The notes below the pieces were generated by a model. It searched no databases. It saw nothing but the letters and a program-made list of their open reading frames with translations, and had not been told where the DNA came from. The translations under genes and the position numbers were made by a program. Positions 1-7,743 of a stretch of DNA of 64,000 nt are shown here, one piece after another. The DNA comes from Streptomyces griseus (GTDB lineage Bacteria > Actinomycetota > Actinomycetes > Streptomycetales > Streptomycetaceae), in the NCBI RefSeq assembly GCF_001715295.1, contig NZ_MDKB01000001.1, forward strand, positions 806,397 through 870,396. Direction: 5' to 3'. Every line of letters starts with the position of its first letter. Positions within the stretch are counted from its first letter, which is position 1.

Positions 1-63
1 GAGGATGTGGGGGCGTGGGGGCGCAGGGGGCGGGGGGCGGGGGTGCGAAATGCGCGGAGACGG

Positions 64-137
64 AGGACGTACGGGGTGCGGAGGCGCAGGACGTACGGGG
101 TGCGGAGGTGCAGGACGTACAGGACGCGCGGAGGTGC
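64..137. repeat. Short tandem repeat, three units
   Basis: Two near-identical 24-nt units (64-87 and 88-111, differing at one base) are followed by a diverged 26-nt third unit (112-137). Each unit begins AGGACGTAC and ends GCGGAGG plus three bases. The unit length is a multiple of three for the first two copies, so it could be the tail of a coding repeat entering from the left edge, but no convincing gene is visible in 1-236. Nothing else is recognised in this stretch. Confidence 0.6.
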
Positions 138-236
138 GGCACGGGTGGACACGCGGAGGTGGCAGGCTGACACCCGGACTCCGACCGGCCGACGCGCCCC
201 GCAGCGGGATGACGCCCCGTCAGCACAAGGCCGCAC

Positions 237-1289
237 TCAGAGCAGGGTCAGCTGCGTGGGCCTCCGGTCTTCGCCCTCCGGCGCCGGGGTCCTTCCCGGT
301 ACGGCGATCCGCCGGGACTCGCCCCGGTGCGCGGGGCCGATGCCGAACTCGGCGGCCAGCTCGTGCACCCGTCGCGTGATGCGGCGTTGGTACCAGGTGG
401 GGGCGTACGCCCCGTCCGCGTACATCCGCTCGTAGCGCCGCACCAGGTGCGGGTGGTGCCGGCCGAGCCACTGCATGTACCACTCGCGGGCGCCGGGCCG
501 CAGGTGCAGTACCAGGGGCGTCACCGAGGCCGCGCCGGCGGCGGCGATGGCCTGGACCGTGGCGCGCAGCTGCTCGGGACCGTCGCCGAGGAAGGGGACG
601 ACCGGAGCCATGAGCACCGAGCAGTCGATCCCCTGGCCCGCCAGGGCGCGGACGACGTCCAGGCGGCGCTCGGGGGAGGGAGTGCCCGGCTCCACGGTGC
701 GCCACAGCTCGCGGTCCGTGAAGCCCACGGAGACGGAGATGCCGACCTCGGTGACCTCGGCCGCCTGCCGCAGCAGGTCCAGGTCGCGCAGGATCAGGGT
801 GCCCTTCGTCAGGATCGAGAAGGGGTTCGCGTGGTCCCGCAACGCCTCGATGATCCCGGGCATGAGCCGATAGCGGCCCTCTGCCCGCTGGTAGCAGTCG
901 ACGTTGGTGCCCATCGCGATGTGCGCGCCCTGCCACCGTGGGGAGGCGAGATGGCGGTTCAGCAGCTCACCGGCGTTGATCTTGACCACGATCTGCGAGT
1001 CGAAGCCGAGGCCGGTGTCCAGGTCCAGATAGCTGTGCGTCTTGCGGGCGAAGCAGTACACGCAGGCGTGTGAACAGCCCCGGTACGGGTTCACGGTCCA
1101 CTCGAACGGCATCCGCGAGGCGCCGGGCACCCGGTTCACGATCGAGCGGGCCCGGACCTCGTGGAAAGTGATCCCCCGGAACTCAGGGGTGTCGAAGGTG
1201 CGCGTGGTCACCGCGTCCGCGGCGAAGAGCGCGCCGGGCTCGGGTTTCGCGCTCTGTGCGGTATTTTCTGCCAGGTTGTCCCAGCGCAT
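237..1289 (-). CDS. Rv2578c-type radical SAM protein
   Basis: The 350-residue protein has the radical SAM cluster motif CxxxCxxC at C72, C76 and C79 (GCSHACVYCF), which should hold a 4Fe-4S cluster and cleave S-adenosylmethionine. The surrounding sequence, with NPYRGCSHACVYC and later a GTNVDCYQ segment, fits the actinobacterial Rv2578c family, which is related to spore photoproduct lyase-like enzymes; the substrate is unknown. The ATG at 1289 is chosen because GAGGAGG lies just upstream; an in-frame start at 1328 has no such site. It is transcribed away from the SRPBCC gene at 1438, so the two share an upstream region of about 150 bp. Family call is firm, function is not. Confidence 0.88.
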   Translation of the reverse strand: MRWDNLAENTAQSAKPEPGALFAADAVTTRTFDTPEFRGITFHEVRARSIVNRVPGASRMPFEWTVNPYRGCSHACVYCFARKTHSYLDLDTGLGFDSQIVVKINAGELLNRHLASPRWQGAHIAMGTNVDCYQRAEGRYRLMPGIIEALRDHANPFSILTKGTLILRDLDLLRQAAEVTEVGISVSVGFTDRELWRTVEPGTPSPERRLDVVRALAGQGIDCSVLMAPVVPFLGDGPEQLRATVQAIAAAGAASVTPLVLHLRPGAREWYMQWLGRHHPHLVRRYERMYADGAYAPTWYQRRITRRVHELAAEFGIGPAHRGESRRIAVPGRTPAPEGEDRRPTQLTLL

Positions 1290-1437
1290 GGACGCCTCCT
1301 CGGTAGTGCTGCGCCGAGAATAGAACATCTGTTCCCTTGATCGTGCGTGCCGGGATGCCGGCCCCGATTTTGAGGGGCCCTGCCCGAGGTGGTTGGCTCA
1401 GCGGCACCCGGAACAACCGAGTGCTGGAGGAGCAGGC

Positions 1438-1881
1438 ATGGCGCAGGTCGAGGCCACGACGGAGCGGATCATCGCGGCGGACGCAGAGACGGTGTTCGAC
1501 GCGCTGGCCGACTACAAGGAGGTCCGGGGCAAGGTGCTGCCCGGCCACTTCAGCGAGTACGAGGTGCGCGAGGGCGGGGACGGCGAGGGCAGTCTCGTCC
1601 ATTGGAAGCTCCAAGCCACCAGCAAGCGCGTCCGTGACTGCCTGCTCGAGGTCACCGAGCCGTCCGAGGGCCGACTCGTGGAGAAGGACCGCAACTCCTC
1701 GATGGTCACCACCTGGACCGTCACGCCGGCCGGTGAGGGCAGGTCCCGGGTGGTCGTACTGACCGTGTGGAACGGGGCGGGCGGCATCGGCGGGTTCTTC
1801 GAGAAGACCTTCGCGCCCAAGGGGCTCGGCCGGATCTACGACGAACTCCTGCGGAACCTCGCCGCCGAGGTCGAGAAGTAA
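1438..1881 (+). CDS. SRPBCC (START-like) family protein
   Basis: This 147-residue protein has the N-terminal strand-and-helix pattern of polyketide cyclase/START-like proteins (VEATTERIIAADAETVFDAL), a long beta-rich middle and a C-terminal amphipathic helix (residues 125-147). Such proteins form a hydrophobic cup that binds lipids or small aromatic molecules. No catalytic residues can be assigned. The ATG at 1438 follows GGAGGAG closely; the upstream in-frame extension to 1393 has no ribosome site. It stands alone, divergent from the radical SAM gene and 200 bp ahead of the MFS gene. Ligand unknown. Confidence 0.8.
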   Translation: MAQVEATTERIIAADAETVFDALADYKEVRGKVLPGHFSEYEVREGGDGEGSLVHWKLQATSKRVRDCLLEVTEPSEGRLVEKDRNSSMVTTWTVTPAGEGRSRVVVLTVWNGAGGIGGFFEKTFAPKGLGRIYDELLRNLAAEVEK

Positions 1882-2081
1882 CGCTGCTCCGCCCGCTGTT
1901 GGCGTCACGGCCGGCCTCACCGGAACGGGTGGTTTTCCGGGACGGCCGGTTGTGCGCCGCAACGCCTCCCACCGGCGCATAAGCCCTCGGTGCGCGCCGT
2001 GTGCGCGCCCGTTCTCGTTTGCCCCGCCTTGCCGCCGGGTGCGACAAATGTGCGGCGCAGGTGCGACGAGGGGAGCGTCAC

Positions 2082-4529
2082 GTGGTGGGTGGGATCACTC
2101 TGGTGAAGGACGGGCCGGACGGTCCGGGAGGTGTCACGGCCGCGCCCGCACCTCCGTCGCCACCGGACGTACCGACCGCCGCACCGTCCGCCTCCCCACC
2201 CGAGGAGGTCACTCCCCGCCGGGTCCGGCTGGTCTTCCTCGGGCTGATGCTCACCCTGCTGCTCGCCGCGCTCGACCAGATGATCGTCGCCACCGCTCTG
2301 CCGAAGATCGTCGGCGAGCTGCACGGCCTGGACAAGATGTCCTGGGCGGTCACCGCCTATCTGCTCGCCTCGACGATCGGTCTGCCGCTCTACGGGAAGC
2401 TCGGTGACCTCTTCGGACGAAAAGGCGTCTTCCAGTTCGCGATCGTCGTCTTCGTCATCGGCTCCGCCCTGGCGGGCTGGTCGCGCACCATGGACGAACT
2501 CATCGCCTTCCGGGCCGTCCAGGGCATCGGCGGCGGCGGACTCATGATCGGCGTCCAGGCGATCATCGCCGACATCGTCCCGGCCAGGGAGCGAGGCCGC
2601 TACATGGGCCTCATCGGGGCGGTCTTCGGGCTCGCCTCGGTGGCCGGCCCGCTCCTCGGCGGCTTCTTCACCGACCACGCCTCCTGGCGCTGGTGCTTCT
2701 ACATCAACGTGCCGTTCGGCCTCGCCACCCTGGCCGTCATCGCGCTCGTACTGAAACTGCCGAAGCCCGCCGTCCGCCCGCGCCTCGACGTACTGGGAGC
2801 CCTGCTGCTGGCCGTCGCGTCCACCTGCCTGGTGTTGCTGACCAGCTGGGGCGGGACGGAGTACGCCTGGACCTCCCGGACCGTTCTTGGGCTCGCCGCC
2901 GGTGCTGCCGGAACCACTCTGCTCTTCCTCGCCGTCGAGCACCGGGCCGCCGAACCCCTCATCCCCCTGCGGCTGTTCCGCGACTCCGTCTTCAACGTCA
3001 CCTCGCTGGTGGGCGCGGTCGTCGGGGTCGCGCTCTTCGGGGCGGCCAGCTATCTGCCGACCTACCTCCAGATGGTCGAGGGTGTGTCCGCCACCGAGTC
3101 GGGGCTGCTGATGCTGCCCATGATGGGCGGCATCGTCCTCTCGTCCGTCGTCTCCGGACAGCTCGTCTCGCGTACGGGCCGCTACCGCCTCTACCCGCTG
3201 GTGGGCGGAGCCGTGTCGGCCGTCGGCATGTGGCTGCTCTCCCTCCTCGACACCGCCACCTCGGCGCTGCAGTACGGCGTCTGGCAGGCCGTCCTGGGCA
3301 TCGGGATCGGCCTCGTCATGTCCATCCTGGTGCTGGCCGTGCAGAACTCCGTACGCCCCTCGGACCTCGGTACCGCCACCAGTGCCCACAACTACTTCCG
3401 GCAGATCGGCGGCAGCGTCGGCGCCGCGATCTTCGGAACCCTGTTCGCGGGACGCCTCGCGGACGCCCTGGAGGTGCGGCTCCCGTCCGGCGCGGACCTG
3501 CCCGACCCGGAGTCGATCACCCCGCAACTGGTCCATGCCATGGAGCCGGCGCTGCGTGACGCCTACATCCAGGCGTACGCCGACGCCATGCCGCGGATCT
3601 TCCTGTACCTCGTGCCGGTGCTCCTGCTCGGCCTGTTCCTCGCCTTCTTCCTCAAGGAGAAACCGCTGGTGTCCCACCACACCCCCCATCCCGCCGCCGA
3701 GCCGTCCGCGACGCACACGGCGATCCCGGCGGCGCGTGTCGACGCGGGTCCCCCGAACCCCGCCCACCTCCCGGGGGTCCCGGTCCGCGGGAGCGTCCAG
3801 CACTCCGACGGCACCACGGTGGGCAGGGCCGCGCTGACCCTCATCGACGGACAGGGACAGCAGGTCGGACGGGGGGCCAGCGGCGCCGACGGGCGGTACG
3901 CGCTGAGCGCTCCCGGCACCGGCTCGTACGTGCTGATCGCCGCCGCGGGCGGCCACCAGCCGCAGGCGGTCAGCGTCACCGTCGGGGAACGGCCCGTGGA
4001 CCTCGACGTCGTGCTCGGTGGGGCGGGACGGCTGGCCGGCGCGGTCGTCACACCGGACGGTGCTCCGGTGCGGGACGCCGCCGTCACCCTCACCGACGTG
4101 CGCGGCGAGGTCGTCGCGACCACCCGCTCCGGGCGGGAGGGCGGCTACGTGATCGCGGAACTCGTGGCGGGGGAGTACACCCTGGCTGCCAGTGCCCCGG
4201 CCTTCCGCCCCGCCGCCCTGCCCGTCAGTGTGCAGGCGGCCCGCGAGACGCGGCAGGACATCGAACTGGCCGGCGGCGCCGTCCTGCGCGGAGTCGTAAG
4301 GGCCCCCGGCGGACGGGCGGTGGAGGACGCCCGGGTCACCCTGCTGGACGCGGCCGGCAACGTGGTCGACACCCTGACCACCGGGCCCGACGGGGCGTTC
4401 CGCTTCGTGGACCTGTCGACGGGCGAGTACACCGTCATCGCGGCCGGATACCCGCCGGTCGCCACCGTGCTCCAGGTCCCGGGAGGGGGGCGCACCGAAC
4501 GGGATCTCCAGCTGGGGCACGAGGACTGA
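2082..4529 (+). CDS. DHA2-type MFS exporter with C-terminal carboxypeptidase-regulatory-like repeats
   Basis: The 815-residue protein is a membrane transporter of the 14-helix drug:H+ antiporter group. The first membrane segment lies at about residues 49-71 and is followed by LDQMIVATALPKI, then the MFS motif A (GKLGDLFGRK, residues 105-114). The membrane part ends near residue 525 (FLAFFLKEK). After a Pro/Ala linker come three tandem beta-sandwich repeats at about 566-648, 649-733 and 734-815, each with a VRG/LAGAVVTPDG...V..A.VTL pattern typical of CarboxypepD_reg-like domains. The GTG at 2082 is preferred because GAGGGGAG precedes it; an in-frame ATG at 2001 lacks one. It probably exports a toxic compound or antibiotic; substrate and role of the tail are unknown. 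No dedicated regulator adjoins it. Confidence 0.88.
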   Translation: MVGGITLVKDGPDGPGGVTAAPAPPSPPDVPTAAPSASPPEEVTPRRVRLVFLGLMLTLLLAALDQMIVATALPKIVGELHGLDKMSWAVTAYLLASTIGLPLYGKLGDLFGRKGVFQFAIVVFVIGSALAGWSRTMDELIAFRAVQGIGGGGLMIGVQAIIADIVPARERGRYMGLIGAVFGLASVAGPLLGGFFTDHASWRWCFYINVPFGLATLAVIALVLKLPKPAVRPRLDVLGALLLAVASTCLVLLTSWGGTEYAWTSRTVLGLAAGAAGTTLLFLAVEHRAAEPLIPLRLFRDSVFNVTSLVGAVVGVALFGAASYLPTYLQMVEGVSATESGLLMLPMMGGIVLSSVVSGQLVSRTGRYRLYPLVGGAVSAVGMWLLSLLDTATSALQYGVWQAVLGIGIGLVMSILVLAVQNSVRPSDLGTATSAHNYFRQIGGSVGAAIFGTLFAGRLADALEVRLPSGADLPDPESITPQLVHAMEPALRDAYIQAYADAMPRIFLYLVPVLLLGLFLAFFLKEKPLVSHHTPHPAAEPSATHTAIPAARVDAGPPNPAHLPGVPVRGSVQHSDGTTVGRAALTLIDGQGQQVGRGASGADGRYALSAPGTGSYVLIAAAGGHQPQAVSVTVGERPVDLDVVLGGAGRLAGAVVTPDGAPVRDAAVTLTDVRGEVVATTRSGREGGYVIAELVAGEYTLAASAPAFRPAALPVSVQAARETRQDIELAGGAVLRGVVRAPGGRAVEDARVTLLDAAGNVVDTLTTGPDGAFRFVDLSTGEYTVIAAGYPPVATVLQVPGGGRTERDLQLGHED

Positions 4530-4533
4530 GCCC

Positions 4534-4548
4534 CCGCCGTCACGGCGG
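4534..4548. terminator. Short GC hairpin between convergent genes
   Basis: CCGCCG and CGGCGG pair around a 3-nt loop just after the MFS stop codon, in the 169-bp gap before the convergent LysR gene. The stem is only 6 bp and has no T-run, so this is a weak call. Confidence 0.3.
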
Positions 4549-4698
4549 CGTGCGGGCCGGGTCGGCGCACCCGCTCCGCATGCCGCGGGCCGTGCCCGGG
4601 AGGGTGCGAGGACGGCTGTGGACCCGTACGGCCGGCTCGTACGGGAGCTCCGCGGGCGGTGGCCGGCTCCCCGGCCTCGGCGGAGAGGGCGGCCGGTC

Positions 4699-5589
4699 TC
4701 AGCCCGGCAGAGCCTCCCGTACCAGCGCCAGCAGCGCCCTGGCCCCCGGGCTCATGGCCCCGGCCGGCGGCAGGACCACCACGCTCTCGTACGCCGGGGC
4801 GTGCGCGCCGAGCTCCACCGCCACCAGGCCCGCGGCCTCCGGCTTGCGCGTGAAGTGGCGCGGCACCACGGCGATGCCGAGGCCCTCGTGCACCAGCTCC
4901 AGCAGGCTGTGCACGTCGTTGACCTCCAGCGCCACCGTGCGGCGCACCCCGGCTGCGGCGCACGCCTCGTCCGCCGCACGCCGCGGGCCCCAGTCCGGGT
5001 GGAAGTCGATGAACGGCTCGCCCCGCAGAGCGGCCCACGCGACCCGCGGCCCCTCCCGGGCCATGCGGTGGTCCGGCCCGCAGAGGACGACCATCTCCTC
5101 CCGCGCCAGTGGCAGCAGCTCACCCCGCCACTCCGGCGGGCTGACGGTGGCCGCGAACGCGAGGTCCAGGCGCCCGCCGGCCACCCCCTCCAGCAGGCTG
5201 GACGTCCCCTCCTGCCGCAGCCGGATCTCCATGTGCGGGTGCTTCCGGTGGAAGGCCGCGAGCAGCCGTGCCGGGCTGACACCGGCCACACACTGCTCCA
5301 CCCCCAGCGTCAGCGTGCCCCGCAGCAGCCCCCGGACGGCGTCGACGGCGTCCCGGGCCGCCCGCGCCCCGGCCAGCGTGCGCTCCGCCTCCACCAGCAG
5401 GGCCTGTCCCGCCTCCGTCAGCCGTACCGTGCGGGTGGTGCGGCTGAACAGAGGCGTCCCCAGCTCGTGCTCCAGCGCCCGTACGGACGCCGACAGCCCG
5501 GACTGGGACACGGCGAGACGCTCCGCGGCACGGGTGAAGTGCCGTTCCCCGGCCACGGCGACGAAGTGCTCCAGCTGACGCAGTTCCAT
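4699..5589 (-). CDS. LysR family transcriptional regulator
   Basis: The 296-residue protein starts MELRQLEHFVAVAGERHFTR and has a winged helix-turn-helix in residues 1-60 (AAERLAVSQSGLSASVRALE), followed by a periplasmic-binding-like effector domain from about residue 90. It is divergent from the aldo-keto reductase at 5720, which is the natural candidate target. The ATG at 5589 aligns with the invariant start of LysR proteins; no Shine-Dalgarno sequence precedes it, and a TAGATT hexamer ends 8 nt upstream, so the mRNA may be leaderless. A perfect palindrome touches the start codon. Effector unknown. Confidence 0.9.
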   Translation of the reverse strand: MELRQLEHFVAVAGERHFTRAAERLAVSQSGLSASVRALEHELGTPLFSRTTRTVRLTEAGQALLVEAERTLAGARAARDAVDAVRGLLRGTLTLGVEQCVAGVSPARLLAAFHRKHPHMEIRLRQEGTSSLLEGVAGGRLDLAFAATVSPPEWRGELLPLAREEMVVLCGPDHRMAREGPRVAWAALRGEPFIDFHPDWGPRRAADEACAAAGVRRTVALEVNDVHSLLELVHEGLGIAVVPRHFTRKPEAAGLVAVELGAHAPAYESVVVLPPAGAMSPGARALLALVREALPG

Positions 5590-5603
5590 GATTGAGCAAT
5601 CTA
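5590..5603 (-). promoter_or_regulatory. Putative -10 element and palindrome at the LysR start
   Basis: On the minus strand TAGATT (5603-5598) matches the Streptomyces -10 consensus TAGRRT and lies 8 nt before the ATG, so transcription would start at or next to the start codon. The perfect palindrome GATTG-AG-CAATC (5590-5601) overlaps this element, a placement suited to autorepression. Confidence 0.45.
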
Positions 5604-5719
5604 GGCGATGAATCCCAGCGGAATCTCCTGTTGGACCGCTGGATCGTTCTCCGCCAGGGTGGGGGAAGGCGCACCGGATCCGGCGCGTTCTCCGGCCCCC
5701 TCTCCCGCGGAGTGCTCGC

Positions 5720-6721
5720 ATGTACGTTCCGTCCCCCGACCGCTACACCGCCATGCCCTACCGGCGCACCGGCCGCAGTGGCCTGCTGCTTCCCGCGCTG
5801 TCGCTCGGTCTCTGGCACAACTTCGGAGGCGACCGGACGCCCGAGACCCAGGCCGCGATCCTGCGCAGGGCCTTCGACCTGGGCATCACCCACTTCGACC
5901 TGGCCAACAACTACGGCCCGCCGCCCGGGGCCGCCGAGACCGCCATGGGCCGCGCCCTCAGGACGGACTTCGCCCACCTCAGGGACGAGATCGTCATCTC
6001 CACCAAGGCGGGCTACCACATGTGGGAGGGCCCCTACGGCGAGTGGGGCTCCCGCAAGAGCCTGCGCGCGTCCCTGGACCGGAGCCTGACCCGGCTCGGA
6101 CTCGACTACGTCGACATCTTCTACTCGCACCGCTTCGACCCCGACACCCCGCTCGAGGAGACGATGGGCGCGCTCGACACGGCGGTGCGCCAGGGCAAGG
6201 CCCTCTACGCCGGAGTCTCCAACTACTCGGCCGAGCAGACGCGCGAGGCCGCCCGGATCCTGAACGAGCTGGGCACCCCCCTCCTGATCCACCAGCCGCG
6301 TTACTCGATGCTGGACCGCTGGGTCGAGGACGGCCTCCTGGACACCCTGGACGAGCTGGGCACCGGCTCCATCGCCTACTCGCCGCTGGAGCAGGGCATC
6401 CTCTCCGACCGCTATCTGGGCGGCATTCCGGACGGTTCGCGGGCGGCGGGCGCGAGCCCCTTCCTCTCGGCCGACGCGGTCACTCCCGAACTGGTGGACC
6501 GCCTGGGCGCGTTGAACGCACTGGCACGCGAGCGCGGCCAGTCGCTGGCCCAGATGGCCCTGGCCTGGGTGCTGCGCGGCGGCCGGGTCACCTCCGCGGT
6601 CGTCGGCGCGAGCAGCGTCGCCCAGCTGGAGAACAGTGTGGCCGCGGTAGGCAACCTGGAGTTCGCCGAGGAGGAGCTCGCCCGGATCGAGGAGACGGTG
6701 AAGGGCACCGCCCGCTCCTGA
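5720..6721 (+). CDS. Aldo/keto reductase (YghZ/Mgr-like)
   Basis: The 333-residue protein is an NADPH-dependent aldo/keto reductase with the full catalytic tetrad visible: D60 and Y65 (FDLANNYG), K96 (ISTKAGYH) and H137 (YSHRFDPD). The phrase LANNYGPPPGAAE and the overall length resemble the group annotated as L-glyceraldehyde-3-phosphate reductase or methylglyoxal reductase (YghZ). It is cytoplasmic. It is divergent from the LysR gene at 5589 with 130 bp between them and is probably controlled by it. The natural substrate cannot be read from sequence. Confidence 0.88.
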   Translation: MYVPSPDRYTAMPYRRTGRSGLLLPALSLGLWHNFGGDRTPETQAAILRRAFDLGITHFDLANNYGPPPGAAETAMGRALRTDFAHLRDEIVISTKAGYHMWEGPYGEWGSRKSLRASLDRSLTRLGLDYVDIFYSHRFDPDTPLEETMGALDTAVRQGKALYAGVSNYSAEQTREAARILNELGTPLLIHQPRYSMLDRWVEDGLLDTLDELGTGSIAYSPLEQGILSDRYLGGIPDGSRAAGASPFLSADAVTPELVDRLGALNALARERGQSLAQMALAWVLRGGRVTSAVVGASSVAQLENSVAAVGNLEFAEEELARIEETVKGTARS

Positions 6722-6781
6722 CCCCCGGCTCGGGGCGCAGCCCCTCCGCCGTACGCGTGCTTCGGCGGACGGCACCACCGG

Positions 6782-6839
6782 ACTGGACCAGTGACAGATC
6801 TCCGGGGCTCTGGTCCGGTGCTGCCCCGGCGCGTACGGT
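6782..6839 (+). promoter_or_regulatory. Palindrome and putative promoter of the peptidase operon
   Basis: A perfect 11-bp palindrome ACTGGACCAGT (6782-6792) is followed 18 nt later by an inverted half copy CTGGTCC (6810-6816). A TACGGT hexamer at 6834-6839 is a plausible -10, so the half copy would cover the -35. The half-site resembles GntR-family operators. The operon start codon is at 6910. Confidence 0.4.
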
Positions 6840-6909
6840 GAGGCGGCACGATGATCCTCTTCCCGCCCGCGGGCCGGGGAGCGACCGACCAGCGACAGGA
6901 CCGCGCACC

Positions 6910-7743
6910 GTGAAGATCCTCGTCAGCGCCGACATGGAGGGCGCCACCGGAGTGACCTGGCCGGCCGACGTGCTGCCCGGCACCCCGCAGTGGGAGCGCT
7001 GCCGCTCCCTGTTCACCTCCGACGTGAACGCGGCGGCACTCGGCTTCTTCGACGGGGGCGCCGACGAGGTGCTCGTCAACGAGGCCCACTGGAGCATGCG
7101 CAACCTGCTCCTGGAGCGGCTCGACGACCGTGTCCAGATGCTCACCGGCAAGCACAAGTCGCTCTCCATGGTCGAGGGCATCCAGCACGGTGACGTCGAC
7201 GCCGTCGCCTTCGTCGGCTACCACACCGGCGCCGGCACCGAGGGCGTGCTCGCCCACACCTACCTCGCCAACTCCATCACCGGCGTCTGGCTGAACGGCG
7301 TGCGCGCGAGCGAGGGCCTGCTGAACGCCCATGTGGCGGCGGAGTACGGCGTACCCGTGGTCCTGGTCACCGGAGACGATGCGACCTGCAAGGACGCCGA
7401 CACCTACGCGCCGGACGCCCGAAAGGTCGCGGTCAAGGACCACGTCTCGCGCTACGCGGCCGTCTGCCGTACGCCCGCCAGGACCGCGGCCGACATCCGG
7501 GCCGCCGCCGCGGAAGCGGCCGCGCTCGCCGTACGGCACACCCCCGTGACGGGCGACTCCTTCACGATCGAGCTGGAGTTCGATGCCGAGCATCTCGCGG
7601 CGGCCGCGACGGTCGTCCCCGGCGTGGCGCCGACCGGTGAGCGGCGCGTCGCCTATACCAGCGGGACCATGTACGACGGAATCCGCACGTTCAAGGCGGT
7701 GACGACGATCGTGTCGTCCGCCGTGGAGGAGCAGTATGGCTGA
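6910..7743 (+). CDS. dppA-like: M55 family D-aminopeptidase (DppA-like)
   Basis: The 277-residue protein matches M55 peptidases such as Bacillus DppA, zinc enzymes that remove N-terminal D-amino acids. Visible motifs are MKILVSADMEGATGV at the N-terminus (the paired D and E are metal ligands), NEAHWSM, VGYHTGAG and VTGDDATC. It is first in a four-gene peptidase operon; its end overlaps the start of the M20 gene by 8 bp, implying translational coupling. The GTG at 6910 is chosen because the protein begins exactly at the conserved KILVSADMEG and GACAGGA lies upstream. The frame stays open far upstream, but that part lies inside the aldo-keto reductase gene. Likely role is degrading D-residue peptides. 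Confidence 0.9.
   Translation: MKILVSADMEGATGVTWPADVLPGTPQWERCRSLFTSDVNAAALGFFDGGADEVLVNEAHWSMRNLLLERLDDRVQMLTGKHKSLSMVEGIQHGDVDAVAFVGYHTGAGTEGVLAHTYLANSITGVWLNGVRASEGLLNAHVAAEYGVPVVLVTGDDATCKDADTYAPDARKVAVKDHVSRYAAVCRTPARTAADIRAAAAEAAALAVRHTPVTGDSFTIELEFDAEHLAAAATVVPGVAPTGERRVAYTSGTMYDGIRTFKAVTTIVSSAVEEQYG

Noticed and set aside
1917..4520. A very long open frame on the minus strand opposite the MFS gene
   Set aside because: It is a GC-bias artefact. The plus-strand MFS protein has clear membrane segments and motifs, while the opposite frame is Gly/Asp/Arg-rich without any family signal.
6782..6839. DasR-type operator
   Set aside because: The palindrome ACTGGACCAGT is shorter than the 16-bp DasR site and lacks its central TCTAGA-like core, so only a general GntR-type resemblance is claimed.
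5608..6909. Upstream extension of the M55 frame
   Set aside because: It overlaps the aldo-keto reductase gene, has no family similarity, and the conserved M55 N-terminus begins at 6910.
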